A stretch of DNA of 64,000 nucleotides. Source: DASSBG01 sp035699085. Its GTDB lineage: Bacteria > Pseudomonadota > Gammaproteobacteria > Xanthomonadales > Rhodanobacteraceae. The notes under the pieces are model-generated. The model was not told the origin of the DNA. It ran no database searches and saw only the letters and a program-made list of their open reading frames with translations. This document shows positions 35,401-47,119 of the stretch, one piece after another (position 1 is the stretch's first letter; each line of letters begins with the position of its first letter). The translations under genes and the position numbers were made by a program. The stretch lies in the NCBI GenBank assembly GCA_035699085.1, contig DASSBG010000003.1:60271-124270 (forward strand). Direction: 5' to 3'.

Positions 35401-36396
35401 CTACAGCCGCACCAGCGTGCGGCCCTGCGACTTGCCTGCGAGCATGCCGTCGAAGACGCCGGGCAGCTGGTCCAGCGTGACTTCGCCGGTGACGATGCGT
35501 TCGAGGTGGCGCGGCTTCCAGTCGCTGGCCAGGTGCGCCCAGACCGCCTCGCGGATCGGCCGCGCGGTGCCGGCCGAGGCAATGCCGAGCAGGCTCACGC
35601 CGCGGATGATCAGCGGCATCACCGTGGTCGCCAGGTCCGCGCCGGCAGCCAGGCCGCAGCAGGCGATGTTGCCGTAGGGCGAGATGACGCGCGTCAAGCC
35701 GGCCAGCATCTCGCTGCCGGCGGTGTCCACGGCGCCGGCCCAGCGGGCGGTTTCCAGCGGCCGCTGGCCCCAGTACAGGTCGTGACGGGAAATGCACTGT
35801 CGCGCGCCCAGTTCCATCAGCAGGTCGAAGTGCTCCAGCTTGCCGCTGATGGCGTGCATCTCGAAGCCGGCACCGGTGAAGATGTCCAGGGCCAGCATGC
35901 CGACGCCGCCGCTGGCACCGGTGACCACGATCGGGCCCATCTCCGGCCGCTGGTCGTTCTGCAGCATGCGGTACAGCGACAGCGCCGCGGTGAAGCCGGC
36001 GGTGCCGATGGCCATCGCCTCGCGCAGGTCGAGGCCGGCCGGCAGGGCGATCGCCGATTTCGATTCCAGCCGCGCGTACTCGGCATAGCCGCCGTCGCGG
36101 GTCTCGCTGAGGCCGCTGCCGGTGGCGAGCACCGCGTCGCCTTCCTTGAATGCCGGATCGCTCGATTCGGCCACGTAACCGGCAACGTCAATGCCGCCAT
36201 TCAGCGGGAAGCGGCGCAGGATGCGGCCCTTGCCGGTACCGGCCAGCGCGTCCTTGTAGTTGACGCCCGACCAGGCCGCCTTGATGAGAATTTCGCCGGG
36301 GGACAGTTCTTCGGCCCGCATCGACTCGATGCTGGCCCGGTGGCCGCCCTCGCCACCATGGATCCGGAAGGCGCGGAAGCTGTCGCTGTCAGTCAT
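35401..36396 (-). CDS. Acryloyl-CoA reductase/quinone oxidoreductase, AcuI/YhdH family
   Basis: 331 residues, zinc-free medium-chain dehydrogenase. N-terminal GroES-like part (SGVNYKDALAGTGKG, FPLNGGIDVAGYV) then a Rossmann domain (VVTGASGGVGMLALDIF). The family includes AcuI, which reduces acryloyl-CoA to propionyl-CoA with NADPH and detoxifies acrylate. ATG 36396 has GGAG six bases upstream and is preferred over a TTG at 36402. A GGGACCN array lies directly upstream. Confidence 0.9.
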   Translation of the reverse strand: MTDSDSFRAFRIHGGEGGHRASIESMRAEELSPGEILIKAAWSGVNYKDALAGTGKGRILRRFPLNGGIDVAGYVAESSDPAFKEGDAVLATGSGLSETRDGGYAEYARLESKSAIALPAGLDLREAMAIGTAGFTAALSLYRMLQNDQRPEMGPIVVTGASGGVGMLALDIFTGAGFEMHAISGKLEHFDLLMELGARQCISRHDLYWGQRPLETARWAGAVDTAGSEMLAGLTRVISPYGNIACCGLAAGADLATTVMPLIIRGVSLLGIASAGTARPIREAVWAHLASDWKPRHLERIVTGEVTLDQLPGVFDGMLAGKSQGRTLVRL

Positions 36397-36413
36397 GCTC
36401 AACTCCGAGGTTG

Positions 36414-36455
36414 GGGACCAGGGACCAGGGACCAGGGACCGGGGACCGGGGACCG
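36414..36455 (+). repeat. Six tandem GGGACCN heptamers
   Basis: Exactly six units: three GGGACCA then three GGGACCG, followed by a fragment of the CCGCTCA family (36471-36490). Located between the acuI/yhdH gene and lpdA, in the upstream region of the former. Confidence 0.95.
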
Positions 36456-36494
36456 GCAGAGCGCGCGACCGCTCACCGCTCGCCGCTCACCGCC

Positions 36495-37922
36495 TCAATT
36501 GGCCTTGTGGATGGCGCGCTTGTCGACCGACAGGGCGGCCTCGTGCACCGCTTCGGACAGCGTCGGGTGGGCGTGGACGATGCGCGCCAGGTCCTCGGAC
36601 GAGCCCTTGAACTCCATCGCCACCACCGCCTCGGCAATCAGCTCGGAGACGGCCGGGCCGACCATGTGCACGCCGAGGATGCGGTCGGTCTCGGCGTGGG
36701 CGACGAACTTCACCTGGCCGACCGCCTCGTTCATGGCCACGGCGCGGCCGACGGCGGCGAACGGGAAGCTGCCGGTCTTGGTCGGGATGCCCTCGTCCTT
36801 GCACTGCTGCTCGGTCTTGCCCGCCCATGCGATCTCGGGCTCGGTGTAGATCACCCAGGGAATGACGTCGTAGTCGACGTGGCCGGCCTTGCCGGCGATC
36901 AGCTCGGCGACCATCACGCCTTCCTCCGAGCCCTTGTGCGCCAGCATCGGCCCGCGCACGCAGTCGCCGATGGCCCAGACGCCGTTGACGCCGGTCCAGC
37001 AGTGCTCGTCCACCTCGATGCGGCCGCGGTCATCGCTCTTGACGCCGGTGCCGTCGCCGAGCAGCCCCTCGGTGTACGCGCGGCGGCCAACCGCAACCAG
37101 AAGCTTGTCCACCGTCAGCTTCTGCTCGCCGTCCTTGTCGCTGTATGTCAGCGTGACCGCGTTCTTCTTGACCTCGGCCTTGCTGACCTTGGCGCCGAGG
37201 CGGATGTCCAGCCCCTGCTTCTTGAACTCGCGCGCGGCGAGCTTGGCGATGTCCTTGTCGGCGGCACCGAGGAAATCGGGCAGCGCCTCGATGATCGTGA
37301 CCTCGCTGCCCAGGCGCTTCCAGACGCTGCCGAGTTCCAGGCCGATGACGCCGGCGCCGATCACGCCGAGGCGCTTGGGCACGGCGTCGAAATCCAGTGC
37401 GCCGGCATTGTCGACGATGTGCTTGCCGTCGAACTTGGCGAACGGCAGCTCGATCGGTACCGAACCCGAGGCCAGGATGACGTTGGCCGCCTGCAGCGAC
37501 TGCTTCTTGCCGTCGTGGCCCGTGACCTCGACGGTGTTGCCCTTCAGCAGCTTGCCGCTGCCGAAGTAGGGCGTGACCTTGTTGGACTTGAACAGCAGCG
37601 CGACGCCGCCGGTGAACTGCTTGACGATCTTGTCCTTGCGGCCAACCATCGTCGTGACGTCAATGGCCGGGTCCTTCGCGCTGATGCCGTGCACGTCGAA
37701 GTGCTGCGTGAGGTTCCAGAACTGGCGCGACGAGTCGAGCAGCGCCTTGGACGGAATGCAGCCGATGTTGAGGCAGGTGCCGCCGAGTGCCTGCTTGCCG
37801 TCCTTGCCCTCGAAGGCGTCGATGCAGGCGGTCTTCAGGCCGAGCTGCGCGGCGCGGATCGCGGCCACGTAGCCGGCGGGACCGCCGCCGATGACGATGA
37901 CGTCGTAGGTTTGCTCACTCAT
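36495..37922 (-). CDS. lpdA: Dihydrolipoyl dehydrogenase (E3)
   Basis: 475 residues. FAD enzyme reoxidising dihydrolipoamide with NAD+. FAD site VIVIGGGPAGYVAA, redox pair Cys50/Cys55 in GGTCLNIGCIPSK, NAD site LGVIGAGVIGLELGSVWKRL, and the C-terminal His-Glu in AHPTLSEAVHEAAL. Third gene of the sucA-sucB-lpdA operon, 112 bases after sucB; the gap holds inverted GGGAATG repeats that could partly separate its expression. Confidence 0.97.
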   Translation of the reverse strand: MSEQTYDVIVIGGGPAGYVAAIRAAQLGLKTACIDAFEGKDGKQALGGTCLNIGCIPSKALLDSSRQFWNLTQHFDVHGISAKDPAIDVTTMVGRKDKIVKQFTGGVALLFKSNKVTPYFGSGKLLKGNTVEVTGHDGKKQSLQAANVILASGSVPIELPFAKFDGKHIVDNAGALDFDAVPKRLGVIGAGVIGLELGSVWKRLGSEVTIIEALPDFLGAADKDIAKLAAREFKKQGLDIRLGAKVSKAEVKKNAVTLTYSDKDGEQKLTVDKLLVAVGRRAYTEGLLGDGTGVKSDDRGRIEVDEHCWTGVNGVWAIGDCVRGPMLAHKGSEEGVMVAELIAGKAGHVDYDVIPWVIYTEPEIAWAGKTEQQCKDEGIPTKTGSFPFAAVGRAVAMNEAVGQVKFVAHAETDRILGVHMVGPAVSELIAEAVVAMEFKGSSEDLARIVHAHPTLSEAVHEAALSVDKRAIHKAN

Positions 37923-37937
37923 TTCATTCGCTCACAC

Positions 37938-38021
37938 GGGAATGGGGAATGGAGAATGGGGAATCGGAAAAGCGGGGGCGGGCGGCTTTTGACCATTCCC
38001 TGTTCCCCATTCCCCATTCCC
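37938..38021. repeat. Inverted pair of GGGAATG heptamer arrays
   Basis: About four GGGAATG-type units at 37938-37965 face the complementary CATTCCC-type units at 37993-38021 across 27 bases. The transcript between sucB and lpdA can fold into a long hairpin here. Confidence 0.85.
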
Positions 38022-38022
38022 G

Positions 38023-38052
38023 ATGTTGCTCGGCCTACAGGCCGAGCAACAT
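38023..38052. other. Palindrome spanning the sucB stop codon
   Basis: Perfect 14-base arms (ATGTTGCTCGGCCT and its complement) around a 2-base centre. The stop codon of sucB (38037-38035) lies at the centre, so the last codons (Leu-Leu-Gly-Leu) form one arm and the 3' untranslated sequence the other. No T-run follows. It may protect the sucB 3' end or act as a partial terminator. Confidence 0.75.
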
Positions 38053-39279
38053 TCGATGCGGATCCTCGAGCTGCTCCTTCAGGTCGACCAGGAACAGCAC
38101 GGCCTCCTTGCCGTCGATGATGCGGTGGTCGTAGCTGATGGCGATGTACATCATCGGCGCCGCGATGACCTGGCCGTTCTCGACGATGGCGCGCTCCTTG
38201 ATGGTGTGCATGCCGAGGATGGCGCTCTGCGGCGGGTTGACGATCGGCGTCGACAGCAACGAGCCGAAGGTGCCGCCGTTGGTGATGGTGAAGGTGCCGC
38301 CCTGCAGGTCGTCCAGGGTCAACTTGCCGGAACGCGCGCGACGGGCGTAGTCGTCAATGGCCGCCTCGATCTCGGCGAAGCTCATGTCCTGCGCGTCGCG
38401 CAGCACGGGCGTCACCAGCCCCTTGTCGGTGGACACCGCGATCGAGATGTCCTGGTAGCCGTGGTAGATGATGTCGTTGCCGTCGACCGAGGCGTTGACC
38501 ACCGGGTGGCGCTTCAGCGCCTCGCATGCGGCCTTGACGAAGAAGCTCATGTAGCCAAGCTTGACCTCGTGCTCGCGCTTGAACTGCTCGCCGAAGGCGG
38601 CGCGCATCTTCTTCACCTCGGCAAGGTTCACCTCGTTGAAGGAGGTGAGCATGGCGATGGAGTTCTTGGACTGCATCAGGCGCTCGGCGATGCGCGCGCG
38701 GATGCGGGTCATGGGCACGCGCTCCTCGGTGCGCGCTGCGCCGGGACCCGGGACCCGGGACCCGGGACCCGCAGTGGCGGCAGACTGTAGTGAGCGTTGT
38801 TGCTTCACCAGATCTTCCTTGGTGATGCGGCCGCCGCGGCCGGTGCCCTCGATCTTCGAGGTGTCGATGTTTTCCTCGGCAGCGACGCGGCGCCCCGCGG
38901 GCGACAAATCCTCGGCAGCGCCGGCTTTGCCGGGTCCCGGGTCCCGGGTCCCGGGTCCCGCGGCTTCTTTCGAAGCGTCAGCCGGCTTTGCCTGCTCGGC
39001 TGTCTTTGGCGCGGCTTCTGGTGCCGGCTTCTCAGCCGCGGCGCCTTCCTCGATCAGCGCCAGCACCTGCTCGCCGGTGACGGTATCGCCGGTCTGGAAC
39101 TTGATCTCCTTGAGCACGCCGTCGACAGGAGACGGCACTTCCAGCACCACCTTGTCGGTTTCCAGGTCCACCAGGTTCTCGTCGCGGCTGACCGTGTCGC
39201 CGGCCTTCTTGTGCCAGTCGGCGATGGTTGCGTCGCTGACCGATTCGGGCAGTACGGGGACTTTCAGTTCGATGGCCAT
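38035..39279 (-). CDS. sucB: 2-oxoglutarate dehydrogenase E2, dihydrolipoyl succinyltransferase
   Basis: 414 residues. Core of the 2-oxoglutarate dehydrogenase complex; transfers succinyl from lipoamide to CoA. The lipoyl domain (1-80) has Lys43 in LETDKVVLEVPSP; the peripheral subunit-binding domain lies at 124-160 (LSPAGRRVAAEENIDTSKIE); the catalytic domain (185-414) ends with SYDHRIIDGKEAVLF carrying the active His. Both linkers around the subunit-binding domain are translated GGGACCC repeats: residues 108-117 (GPGTRDPGPG) and 171-180 (GPGSRVPGPG). The repeats are inverted relative to each other. The frame is intact, so the protein should be functional. Confidence 0.97.
   Translation of the reverse strand: MAIELKVPVLPESVSDATIADWHKKAGDTVSRDENLVDLETDKVVLEVPSPVDGVLKEIKFQTGDTVTGEQVLALIEEGAAAEKPAPEAAPKTAEQAKPADASKEAAGPGTRDPGPGKAGAAEDLSPAGRRVAAEENIDTSKIEGTGRGGRITKEDLVKQQRSLQSAATAGPGSRVPGPGAARTEERVPMTRIRARIAERLMQSKNSIAMLTSFNEVNLAEVKKMRAAFGEQFKREHEVKLGYMSFFVKAACEALKRHPVVNASVDGNDIIYHGYQDISIAVSTDKGLVTPVLRDAQDMSFAEIEAAIDDYARRARSGKLTLDDLQGGTFTITNGGTFGSLLSTPIVNPPQSAILGMHTIKERAIVENGQVIAAPMMYIAISYDHRIIDGKEAVLFLVDLKEQLEDPHRMLLGL
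38743..38770 (+). repeat. Four GGGACCC heptamers inside sucB (linker 2)
   Basis: Exactly four tandem copies within the coding sequence, read on the minus strand as GPGSRVPGPG between the subunit-binding and catalytic domains. Same unit as the intergenic arrays. Confidence 0.97.
38932..38959 (-). repeat. Four GGGACCC heptamers inside sucB (linker 1), inverted
   Basis: Exactly four tandem copies in the opposite orientation (GGGTCCC on the plus strand), read as GPGTRDPGPG between the lipoyl and subunit-binding domains. With the other array it brackets 161 bases of coding sequence. Confidence 0.97.
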
Positions 39280-39337
39280 GGGTTGTCCTTGCTGGGCTTA
39301 TCGTCGGGGGCCGTGGTGTGTGCAAGCCGCGGGGCTG

Positions 39338-42178
<2,841 letters not shown>

Positions 42179-42272
42179 GTCACCACCGGAAAACGACGGA
42201 AATTCAGGCTGTTGCAAGCGCGCAAACGACTCGCCGGCAACGCGGGCGCTGCCCTGCCGGATGCAATCGGTG

Positions 42273-42278
42273 ATTATA
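42273..42278 (-). promoter_or_regulatory. Possible -10 box of the sucA operon
   Basis: Perfect TATAAT on the minus strand in otherwise G+C-rich sequence, about 95 bases upstream of the sucA GTG. I see no good -35 at the expected distance, so an activator or an extended -10 would be needed. Confidence 0.4.
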
Positions 42279-42357
42279 GCCGGAGCGGCGGCGGCGAGGG
42301 CAGGAGCGCTGCCTCGGCTTTTGCCGCGGCGGCTGGATTTGGCTGCGTGTCTGGCTG

Positions 42358-42471
42358 GGGACCGGGGACCAGGGATCAGGGAGCAGGCGAAGAGCGCAGC
42401 GCTTGTCGAAGGCCGGATGCACTGCAGGTTGGCGGTGAGCGAAGCGAACCCCAACAGCCGACGAAGTCGGC
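42358..42471 (+). repeat. Repeat cluster upstream of sucA (heptamers plus YAGGTTGG copy 7 with hairpin)
   Basis: Four degenerate heptamers (GGGACCG, GGGACCA, GGGATCA, GGGAGCA) at 42358-42385, then a dispersed element at 42425-42456 and its trailing hairpin GCCGAC-GAA-GTCGGC at 42457-42471. Further on, 42540-42640 contains two related segments with TTCAACCCGCC and a CATTGG/CAATGG flank. The 468-base gap 42179-42646 carries no gene that I can see. Confidence 0.8.
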
Positions 42472-42646
42472 AGCATGCTCCGCGCCGCAGCCGAGCCGAA
42501 GCGTTGCCGCGGCCGCATCGCATGTCGGCTCGTCCGGCACGGCGGGGTTCAACCCGCCAATGGCTTGCCGGGACTCGCGCGGCGGCTTCAACCCGCCCAT
42601 TGGACTGCCGGCATCCGTCCGGCCGGTCGAGATCGAGAACCCGCCC

Positions 42647-43621
42647 CTACAGGCTGAGGCGGCGCAGCTCCGTGGCGGGCTCGGCGCGCTCCCACGCCTC
42701 GTCGAACCACTGCTGCAGGGCGGCGTGCTCGGGCGGTGCGCAGGTGGAGCCGTGGCCGTCCCAGCGGCCGGCCAGTGGCCGCAGCAGGTAGCCACCGACA
42801 TCGTTGAGCGCCAGCGCCGAAGGCCAGCCGACATCATCCTTCTCCACCGGCACGCGCAGTTCGATCGCACTGGGCAGGCGCTGCGCCAGCGGGATCAGCC
42901 GGTGCCCGGCGCGCAGCACCGCGGTCGGGTCCTGCAGCACGAAGCGCAACGCCGCGCCGCGGCCGCTGCCGGCCAGTCGGCGCAGCGCCTCGAACACGCG
43001 CGGCTCGTCCAGTACGCCGGGATCCAGTGCCGGCGCCCAGACCGACAGCGCATGCCGCGCGTCGCCGAGCAGCCGCAGCATCGCCTCGCACACCTCCTCG
43101 CGCCGCGTGGTCGCCAGCGGTGCCGGCGCCGGCCGTGGATGGCTCGCCCCGCGCTGCGACGGTGGTGCCTGCAGGGGATCCAGTGCAATGCGCATCGCGC
43201 GGTGGCGGATGTCCGCCTCGGCGAACTCGTCGCCAAAGGCCTCGAAGCCATGGCGCAGGTAGAACGGAATCGCATCGACCTGGGCGTGCAGTTCGACCTC
43301 GCCCCAGCCGCGTTCGCGCGCGCGTTCGATCAGGCTGCGCAGCATGGCGCTGCCGACACCCTTTCCGCGCCAGTCGGCCAGCACGGCCATGCGGCCTATC
43401 TTGCGCTCCGGCGTCAGCCGGCCGGTACCGATGGCGCGGCCGGCTTCGTCGACGGCCAGCACGTGGTCACAATCCGGATCCAGCGCGTCCCATTCCAGCT
43501 CGACCGGCACGTTCTGCTCACGTACGAAAACGATGTCGCGCACGCTGCGCAAGGCCGCGCGGTCCATGTCCCAGTCCGCGCGCTCGACGTGGAAGCGCGC
43601 TTCGCCCGTTGGCTCACTCAT
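42647..43621 (-). CDS. GNAT N-acetyltransferase fused to a PLD-like C-terminal domain
   Basis: 324 residues. The N-terminal 145 residues are a GNAT fold (IVFVREQNVPVELEWDALDP, the acetyl-CoA loop ADWRGKGVGSAMLRSLIERA, VDAIPFYLRHGFEAFGDEF). The C-terminal 160 residues match a domain found attached to such acetyltransferases in Xanthomonadales, with LSVWAPALDPGVLDEPRVFE and LALNDVGGYLLRPLAGRWDG; it resembles a degenerate phospholipase-D-like fold, lacking an HKD motif. Its ATG overlaps the stop of the ribosomal oxygenase gene by four bases. The substrate is unknown. Confidence 0.88.
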   Translation of the reverse strand: MSEPTGEARFHVERADWDMDRAALRSVRDIVFVREQNVPVELEWDALDPDCDHVLAVDEAGRAIGTGRLTPERKIGRMAVLADWRGKGVGSAMLRSLIERARERGWGEVELHAQVDAIPFYLRHGFEAFGDEFAEADIRHRAMRIALDPLQAPPSQRGASHPRPAPAPLATTRREEVCEAMLRLLGDARHALSVWAPALDPGVLDEPRVFEALRRLAGSGRGAALRFVLQDPTAVLRAGHRLIPLAQRLPSAIELRVPVEKDDVGWPSALALNDVGGYLLRPLAGRWDGHGSTCAPPEHAALQQWFDEAWERAEPATELRRLSL

Positions 43622-44820
43622 CGGCGACTCCGTCGTTGCAGAACCAGATGCCCGCCGTTGACCAGCGTCAGCAGCAGCGACAGCTCCGCCTCAGTGGGCG
43701 GCGCAGCGAATGCCAGCCCGCGCTCGGCGCACAGCCGCCGTGCAAGCGCCGTGCTGCACGGGTGGGCCTCTCCGCAGACGAACAACGTGGTGCCACGGCG
43801 GCCGCGCCGCCACGCCATGCGCGTCCAGGGGTGGCGCAGCAGCGGCACGCCACCGGCCAGTGCGGCCGACAGCGTGGTTGCGCGGGTGGCCCGGTCGGGC
43901 GGCGCCGGCGCCTGCGCGCTGCGGTAGCGGGTGATGTAGCGGCCGAACCAGTCGCCGCGCGCGTCGTCGTCCATCAGCGACGCGGCCGGCCCCAGCGCCT
44001 CGGCCACCCGCGCCAGCGCCTGCGCGTCGATCTCGCCGGCGCGCGCTGCCGGCGCCAGGTCTGGATCGGCGTAGCGGCGCGCCTCGGGCAGCGCCTCGGC
44101 GACTTCGTCGGCGAAGTCCGGAAGCAGCTCGCCAACCGCCGGCGCGCGCATGCCGATCGAGAACGTCATGCACTCGCCGACGGCGACGCCCTCGTGCGGC
44201 ACGCCGGGTGGCAGGTACAGCATGTCGCCCGGCCCCAGTGTCCAGGCGTGCGTCGGCTTGAACTGCCGCAACAGTCTGAGGTCGCTGTCTTCGCGGAAGC
44301 CCGGCGGTGCCGCCGGGTCGTCGCTGACCGACCAGCGGCGCCGGCCCGGACCCTGCAGCAGGAACACGTCGTACTGGTCGACATGCGCGCCTACGCCGCC
44401 GCCGTCGGTGGCATAACTGACCATCACGTCGTCGATGCGCCACGACGGCAGGAAGTCGAAGCGGTCGAGCAGGGCGGCAACGTCGGTGTCCCACTTGTCC
44501 ACGTCCTGCACCAGCAGCGTCCAGTCGCGGTCGGCCAGGGCGGCGAAGGTCGCGTCGTCGAACGGCCCGTGGCGCAGCGACCATCGATCCGCGCGCGGCT
44601 CATGGACGACAAGTCGCGAGAGCGCCGTCTCCTCGCAGGACAAACCGGCAAGATCCTCCGGCTGCAGCGGCGGCTGGAAATCCGGAAACGCACCGCGCAC
44701 CAGCAACGGTCGCTTCTGCCAGTACTCGCGCAGGAACCGCCCCGGCGGCATGCCGAGCAGCTGCCGCACGCTGCCGTGCACTTCATCGGGGGACTGCACC
44801 TGGCGGCTGGTTCGGGGCAT
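43618..44820 (-). CDS. roxA: JmjC-type ribosomal oxygenase (uL16 arginine hydroxylase)
   Basis: 400 residues, Fe(II)/2-oxoglutarate dioxygenase like E. coli YcfD/RoxA, which hydroxylates an arginine of ribosomal protein L16. The iron triad is visible: His146 and Asp148 in GGVGAHVDQYDVFLLQGPG, His209 in LYLPPGVPHEGVAV. The N-terminal FLREYWQKRPLLVRGAFPDF is typical. The C-terminal ~120 residues form the winged-helix part. Located next to purB as in many gammaproteobacteria, 191 bases downstream of it. Confidence 0.94.
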   Translation of the reverse strand: MPRTSRQVQSPDEVHGSVRQLLGMPPGRFLREYWQKRPLLVRGAFPDFQPPLQPEDLAGLSCEETALSRLVVHEPRADRWSLRHGPFDDATFAALADRDWTLLVQDVDKWDTDVAALLDRFDFLPSWRIDDVMVSYATDGGGVGAHVDQYDVFLLQGPGRRRWSVSDDPAAPPGFREDSDLRLLRQFKPTHAWTLGPGDMLYLPPGVPHEGVAVGECMTFSIGMRAPAVGELLPDFADEVAEALPEARRYADPDLAPAARAGEIDAQALARVAEALGPAASLMDDDARGDWFGRYITRYRSAQAPAPPDRATRATTLSAALAGGVPLLRHPWTRMAWRRGRRGTTLFVCGEAHPCSTALARRLCAERGLAFAAPPTEAELSLLLTLVNGGHLVLQRRSRR

Positions 44821-45011
44821 CCGGCCATTGTAGCGATGCGCCGCGATCAGTGATTCGCGACGCGGGGTCCGGGACTACTGTACCCATGCCGCTTGGCCGG
44901 TGCGTGTGCCGGCAGGACAACGCGTCGCCCGGTGCGCTGCCGTATCGCCGGCAACGCCGAACGCCCGGCCCGCCTGCCAATCGACAATCTCCGCGACCGA
45001 ATCCCGGCTCC

Positions 45012-46385
45012 TCAGATTTCGCGGGCGAGCGAGCCCGCAAGGCCGGTGTAGGTGGCCGGCGTCAGGGCCAGCAACCGAGCCTTGTCCTTGGCCGGAAGAT
45101 CGAGCGTCTGGATGAACTCGCGCATGGAGTCTTGCGTGATGCCCTGGCCGCGGGTCAGCGCCTTCAGCTGTTCGTAAGGATTGGGCAGGCCGTGGCGGCG
45201 CATGACCGTTTGCACCGCTTCGGCCAGCACTTCCCAGCTGCCGTCGAGGTCGGCGGCAAGGCGCGGCGGGTTGACCTGCAGCTTGCCGAGGCCCTTGTCC
45301 AGCGAATCCAGCGCCACCAGCGTGTGGCCGAAGGCGACGCCGAGGCCGCGGAGCACCGTGGAGTCGCTGAGGTCGCGCTGCCAGCGGCTGATCGGCAGCT
45401 TCTCGGCGAAGTGGCAAAGGAGTGCATTTGCCACGCCGAGGTTGCCTTCGGCGTTCTCGAAGTCGATCGGGTTGACCTTGTGCGGCATGGTCGACGAGCC
45501 GACCTCGCCCTGCTTCAGCGCCTGGCGAAAATAGCCCAGCGAAACGTAGCCCCAGATGTCGCGTGCCAGGTCGATCAGGACAGCGTTGCCGCGGCGCAGT
45601 GCGTCACAGTATTCGGCGATGCCATCGTGCGGCTCGATCTGCGTGGTGTACTCGTTCCACTGCAAGCCCAGCGACTCGACGAAACGGCGCGACAGCGCGC
45701 GCCAGTCGACGTCGGGGCAGGCGGCGACGTGGGCATTGAAGTTGCCGACGGCGCCATTGATCTTGCCGGGTATCTCGACCGCCGCCAATTGCAGGCGCTG
45801 GCGCTGGAGACGCGCGACGACGTTGGCCATTTCCTTGCCCAGCGTGGTCGGCGAAGCCGTCTGGCCGTGGGTGCGCGAAAGCATCGGCAGCTCGGCGTGC
45901 GCATGGGCCAATTCGCGCAAGCTGCCGATCACGCGGTCCAGCCGCGGCAGCAGCACCTGCTGGCGCGCGTCGCGCAGCATCAGCGCGTAGGCGAGGTTGT
46001 TGATGTCCTCGCTGGTGCAGGCGAAATGCACGAACTCGCGCGCCTGCGCCAGCGCCGGATCGTCGCCGATGCGCTCCTTGATGAAGTACTCAATGGCCTT
46101 GACGTCGTGGTTGGTGGTCGCCTCGATGGCCTTGATGTGTTCGCCATCGGCGGGCGAGAAATCGTCGGCGATGGCGCGCAGGCTGCTGGTGGCGCCGGCG
46201 TCGAACGGCGGCAGCTCCGCCAGGCCCGGTTCGGCCGCCAGCGCCAGCAGCCAGGCGATCTCGACCCGCACGCGCCGATGCATCAGGCCGAATTCGCTGA
46301 AGATCGGCCGCAGCGCGGCCACCTTGGCGGCGTAGCGGCCGTCCAGCGGCGACAGTGCGGTCAGCGCGGAGCAGTCGTTGCTCAT
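45012..46385 (-). CDS. purB: Adenylosuccinate lyase
   Basis: 457 residues. Catalyses two steps of purine synthesis (SAICAR to AICAR, adenylosuccinate to AMP). Signature GSSTMPHKVNPIDFENAEGN, plus SRTHGQTASPTTLGKEMANV and TSEDINNLAYALMLR. The N-terminus LTALSPLDGRYAAKV is the long-type PurB of gammaproteobacteria. ATG 46385 chosen; a TTG at 46400 overlaps the pyrH stop. It follows pyrH by 11 bases. Confidence 0.97.
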   Translation of the reverse strand: MSNDCSALTALSPLDGRYAAKVAALRPIFSEFGLMHRRVRVEIAWLLALAAEPGLAELPPFDAGATSSLRAIADDFSPADGEHIKAIEATTNHDVKAIEYFIKERIGDDPALAQAREFVHFACTSEDINNLAYALMLRDARQQVLLPRLDRVIGSLRELAHAHAELPMLSRTHGQTASPTTLGKEMANVVARLQRQRLQLAAVEIPGKINGAVGNFNAHVAACPDVDWRALSRRFVESLGLQWNEYTTQIEPHDGIAEYCDALRRGNAVLIDLARDIWGYVSLGYFRQALKQGEVGSSTMPHKVNPIDFENAEGNLGVANALLCHFAEKLPISRWQRDLSDSTVLRGLGVAFGHTLVALDSLDKGLGKLQVNPPRLAADLDGSWEVLAEAVQTVMRRHGLPNPYEQLKALTRGQGITQDSMREFIQTLDLPAKDKARLLALTPATYTGLAGSLAREI

Positions 46386-46396
46386 GCCGGCGCCAC

Positions 46397-47119
46397 TCAA
46401 CGGGCGACGACCAGGGTGCCGACGGATTCGCCCTGCATGATGCGCATCAGGTTGCCCGGTTCGCCCATGTTGTAGATCCGCAGCGGGATGTCGTGGTCGC
46501 GGCAGAGGGCGATCGCGCTGGTGTCCATCACCTTGAGGTTGTCGCGGATGACGTCGTCGTAGCTGATCTGCTCGAAGCGCCTGGCGCTGGCATCGGTGGC
46601 GGGGTCGGCGGAGTAGACGCCGTCGACCTTGGTCGCTTTCAGCAGCAGCTCGGCACCGATCTCGGCGGCGCGCAGGGCGGCGGCCGAGTCGGTGGTGAAG
46701 TAGGGGTTGCCGGTGCCGGCGGCGAACAGCACCACGCGGCCTTTCTCCAGGTGGCGGATGGCGCGGCGGCGGATGAAGTCCTCCGCCACGTCGTGGATCT
46801 GGATGGCGCTCATCACGCGCGCGAAGCCGCCGAGTTTCTCCAGCGCGTCCTGCATCGCCAGCGCATTTATCACCGTGGCGAGCATGCCCATGTGGTCGCC
46901 GGTGACCCGGTCCATGCCCTCGGCGGCCAGGCCTGCGCCGCGGAAGATGTTGCCGCCACCGATCACCACGCCGACCTCGATGCCGGCGGCACGCACCTCG
47001 AGGATCTCGCGCGCCAGGCGCTGGATGATCTTCGGGTCGATGCCGTAGTCCTCGTCGCCCATCAGCGCTTCGCCCGACAGTTTCAGCAAGATGCGCTTGT
47101 ACTTCGGTGCGGCGGTCAT
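46397..47119 (-). CDS. pyrH: UMP kinase
   Basis: 240 residues. Phosphorylates UMP to UDP; an amino-acid-kinase fold. KRILLKLSGEALMG, VVIGGGNIFRGAGLAAEGMD, GTGNPYFTTDSAAALRAAEI and KVDGVYSADPATD are family stretches. ATG 47119 follows GGAG by seven bases. Third after rpsB and tsf, but a terminator and a 298-base repeat-filled gap separate it from tsf, so it may need its own promoter. Confidence 0.97.
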   Translation of the reverse strand: MTAAPKYKRILLKLSGEALMGDEDYGIDPKIIQRLAREILEVRAAGIEVGVVIGGGNIFRGAGLAAEGMDRVTGDHMGMLATVINALAMQDALEKLGGFARVMSAIQIHDVAEDFIRRRAIRHLEKGRVVLFAAGTGNPYFTTDSAAALRAAEIGAELLLKATKVDGVYSADPATDASARRFEQISYDDVIRDNLKVMDTSAIALCRDHDIPLRIYNMGEPGNLMRIMQGESVGTLVVAR

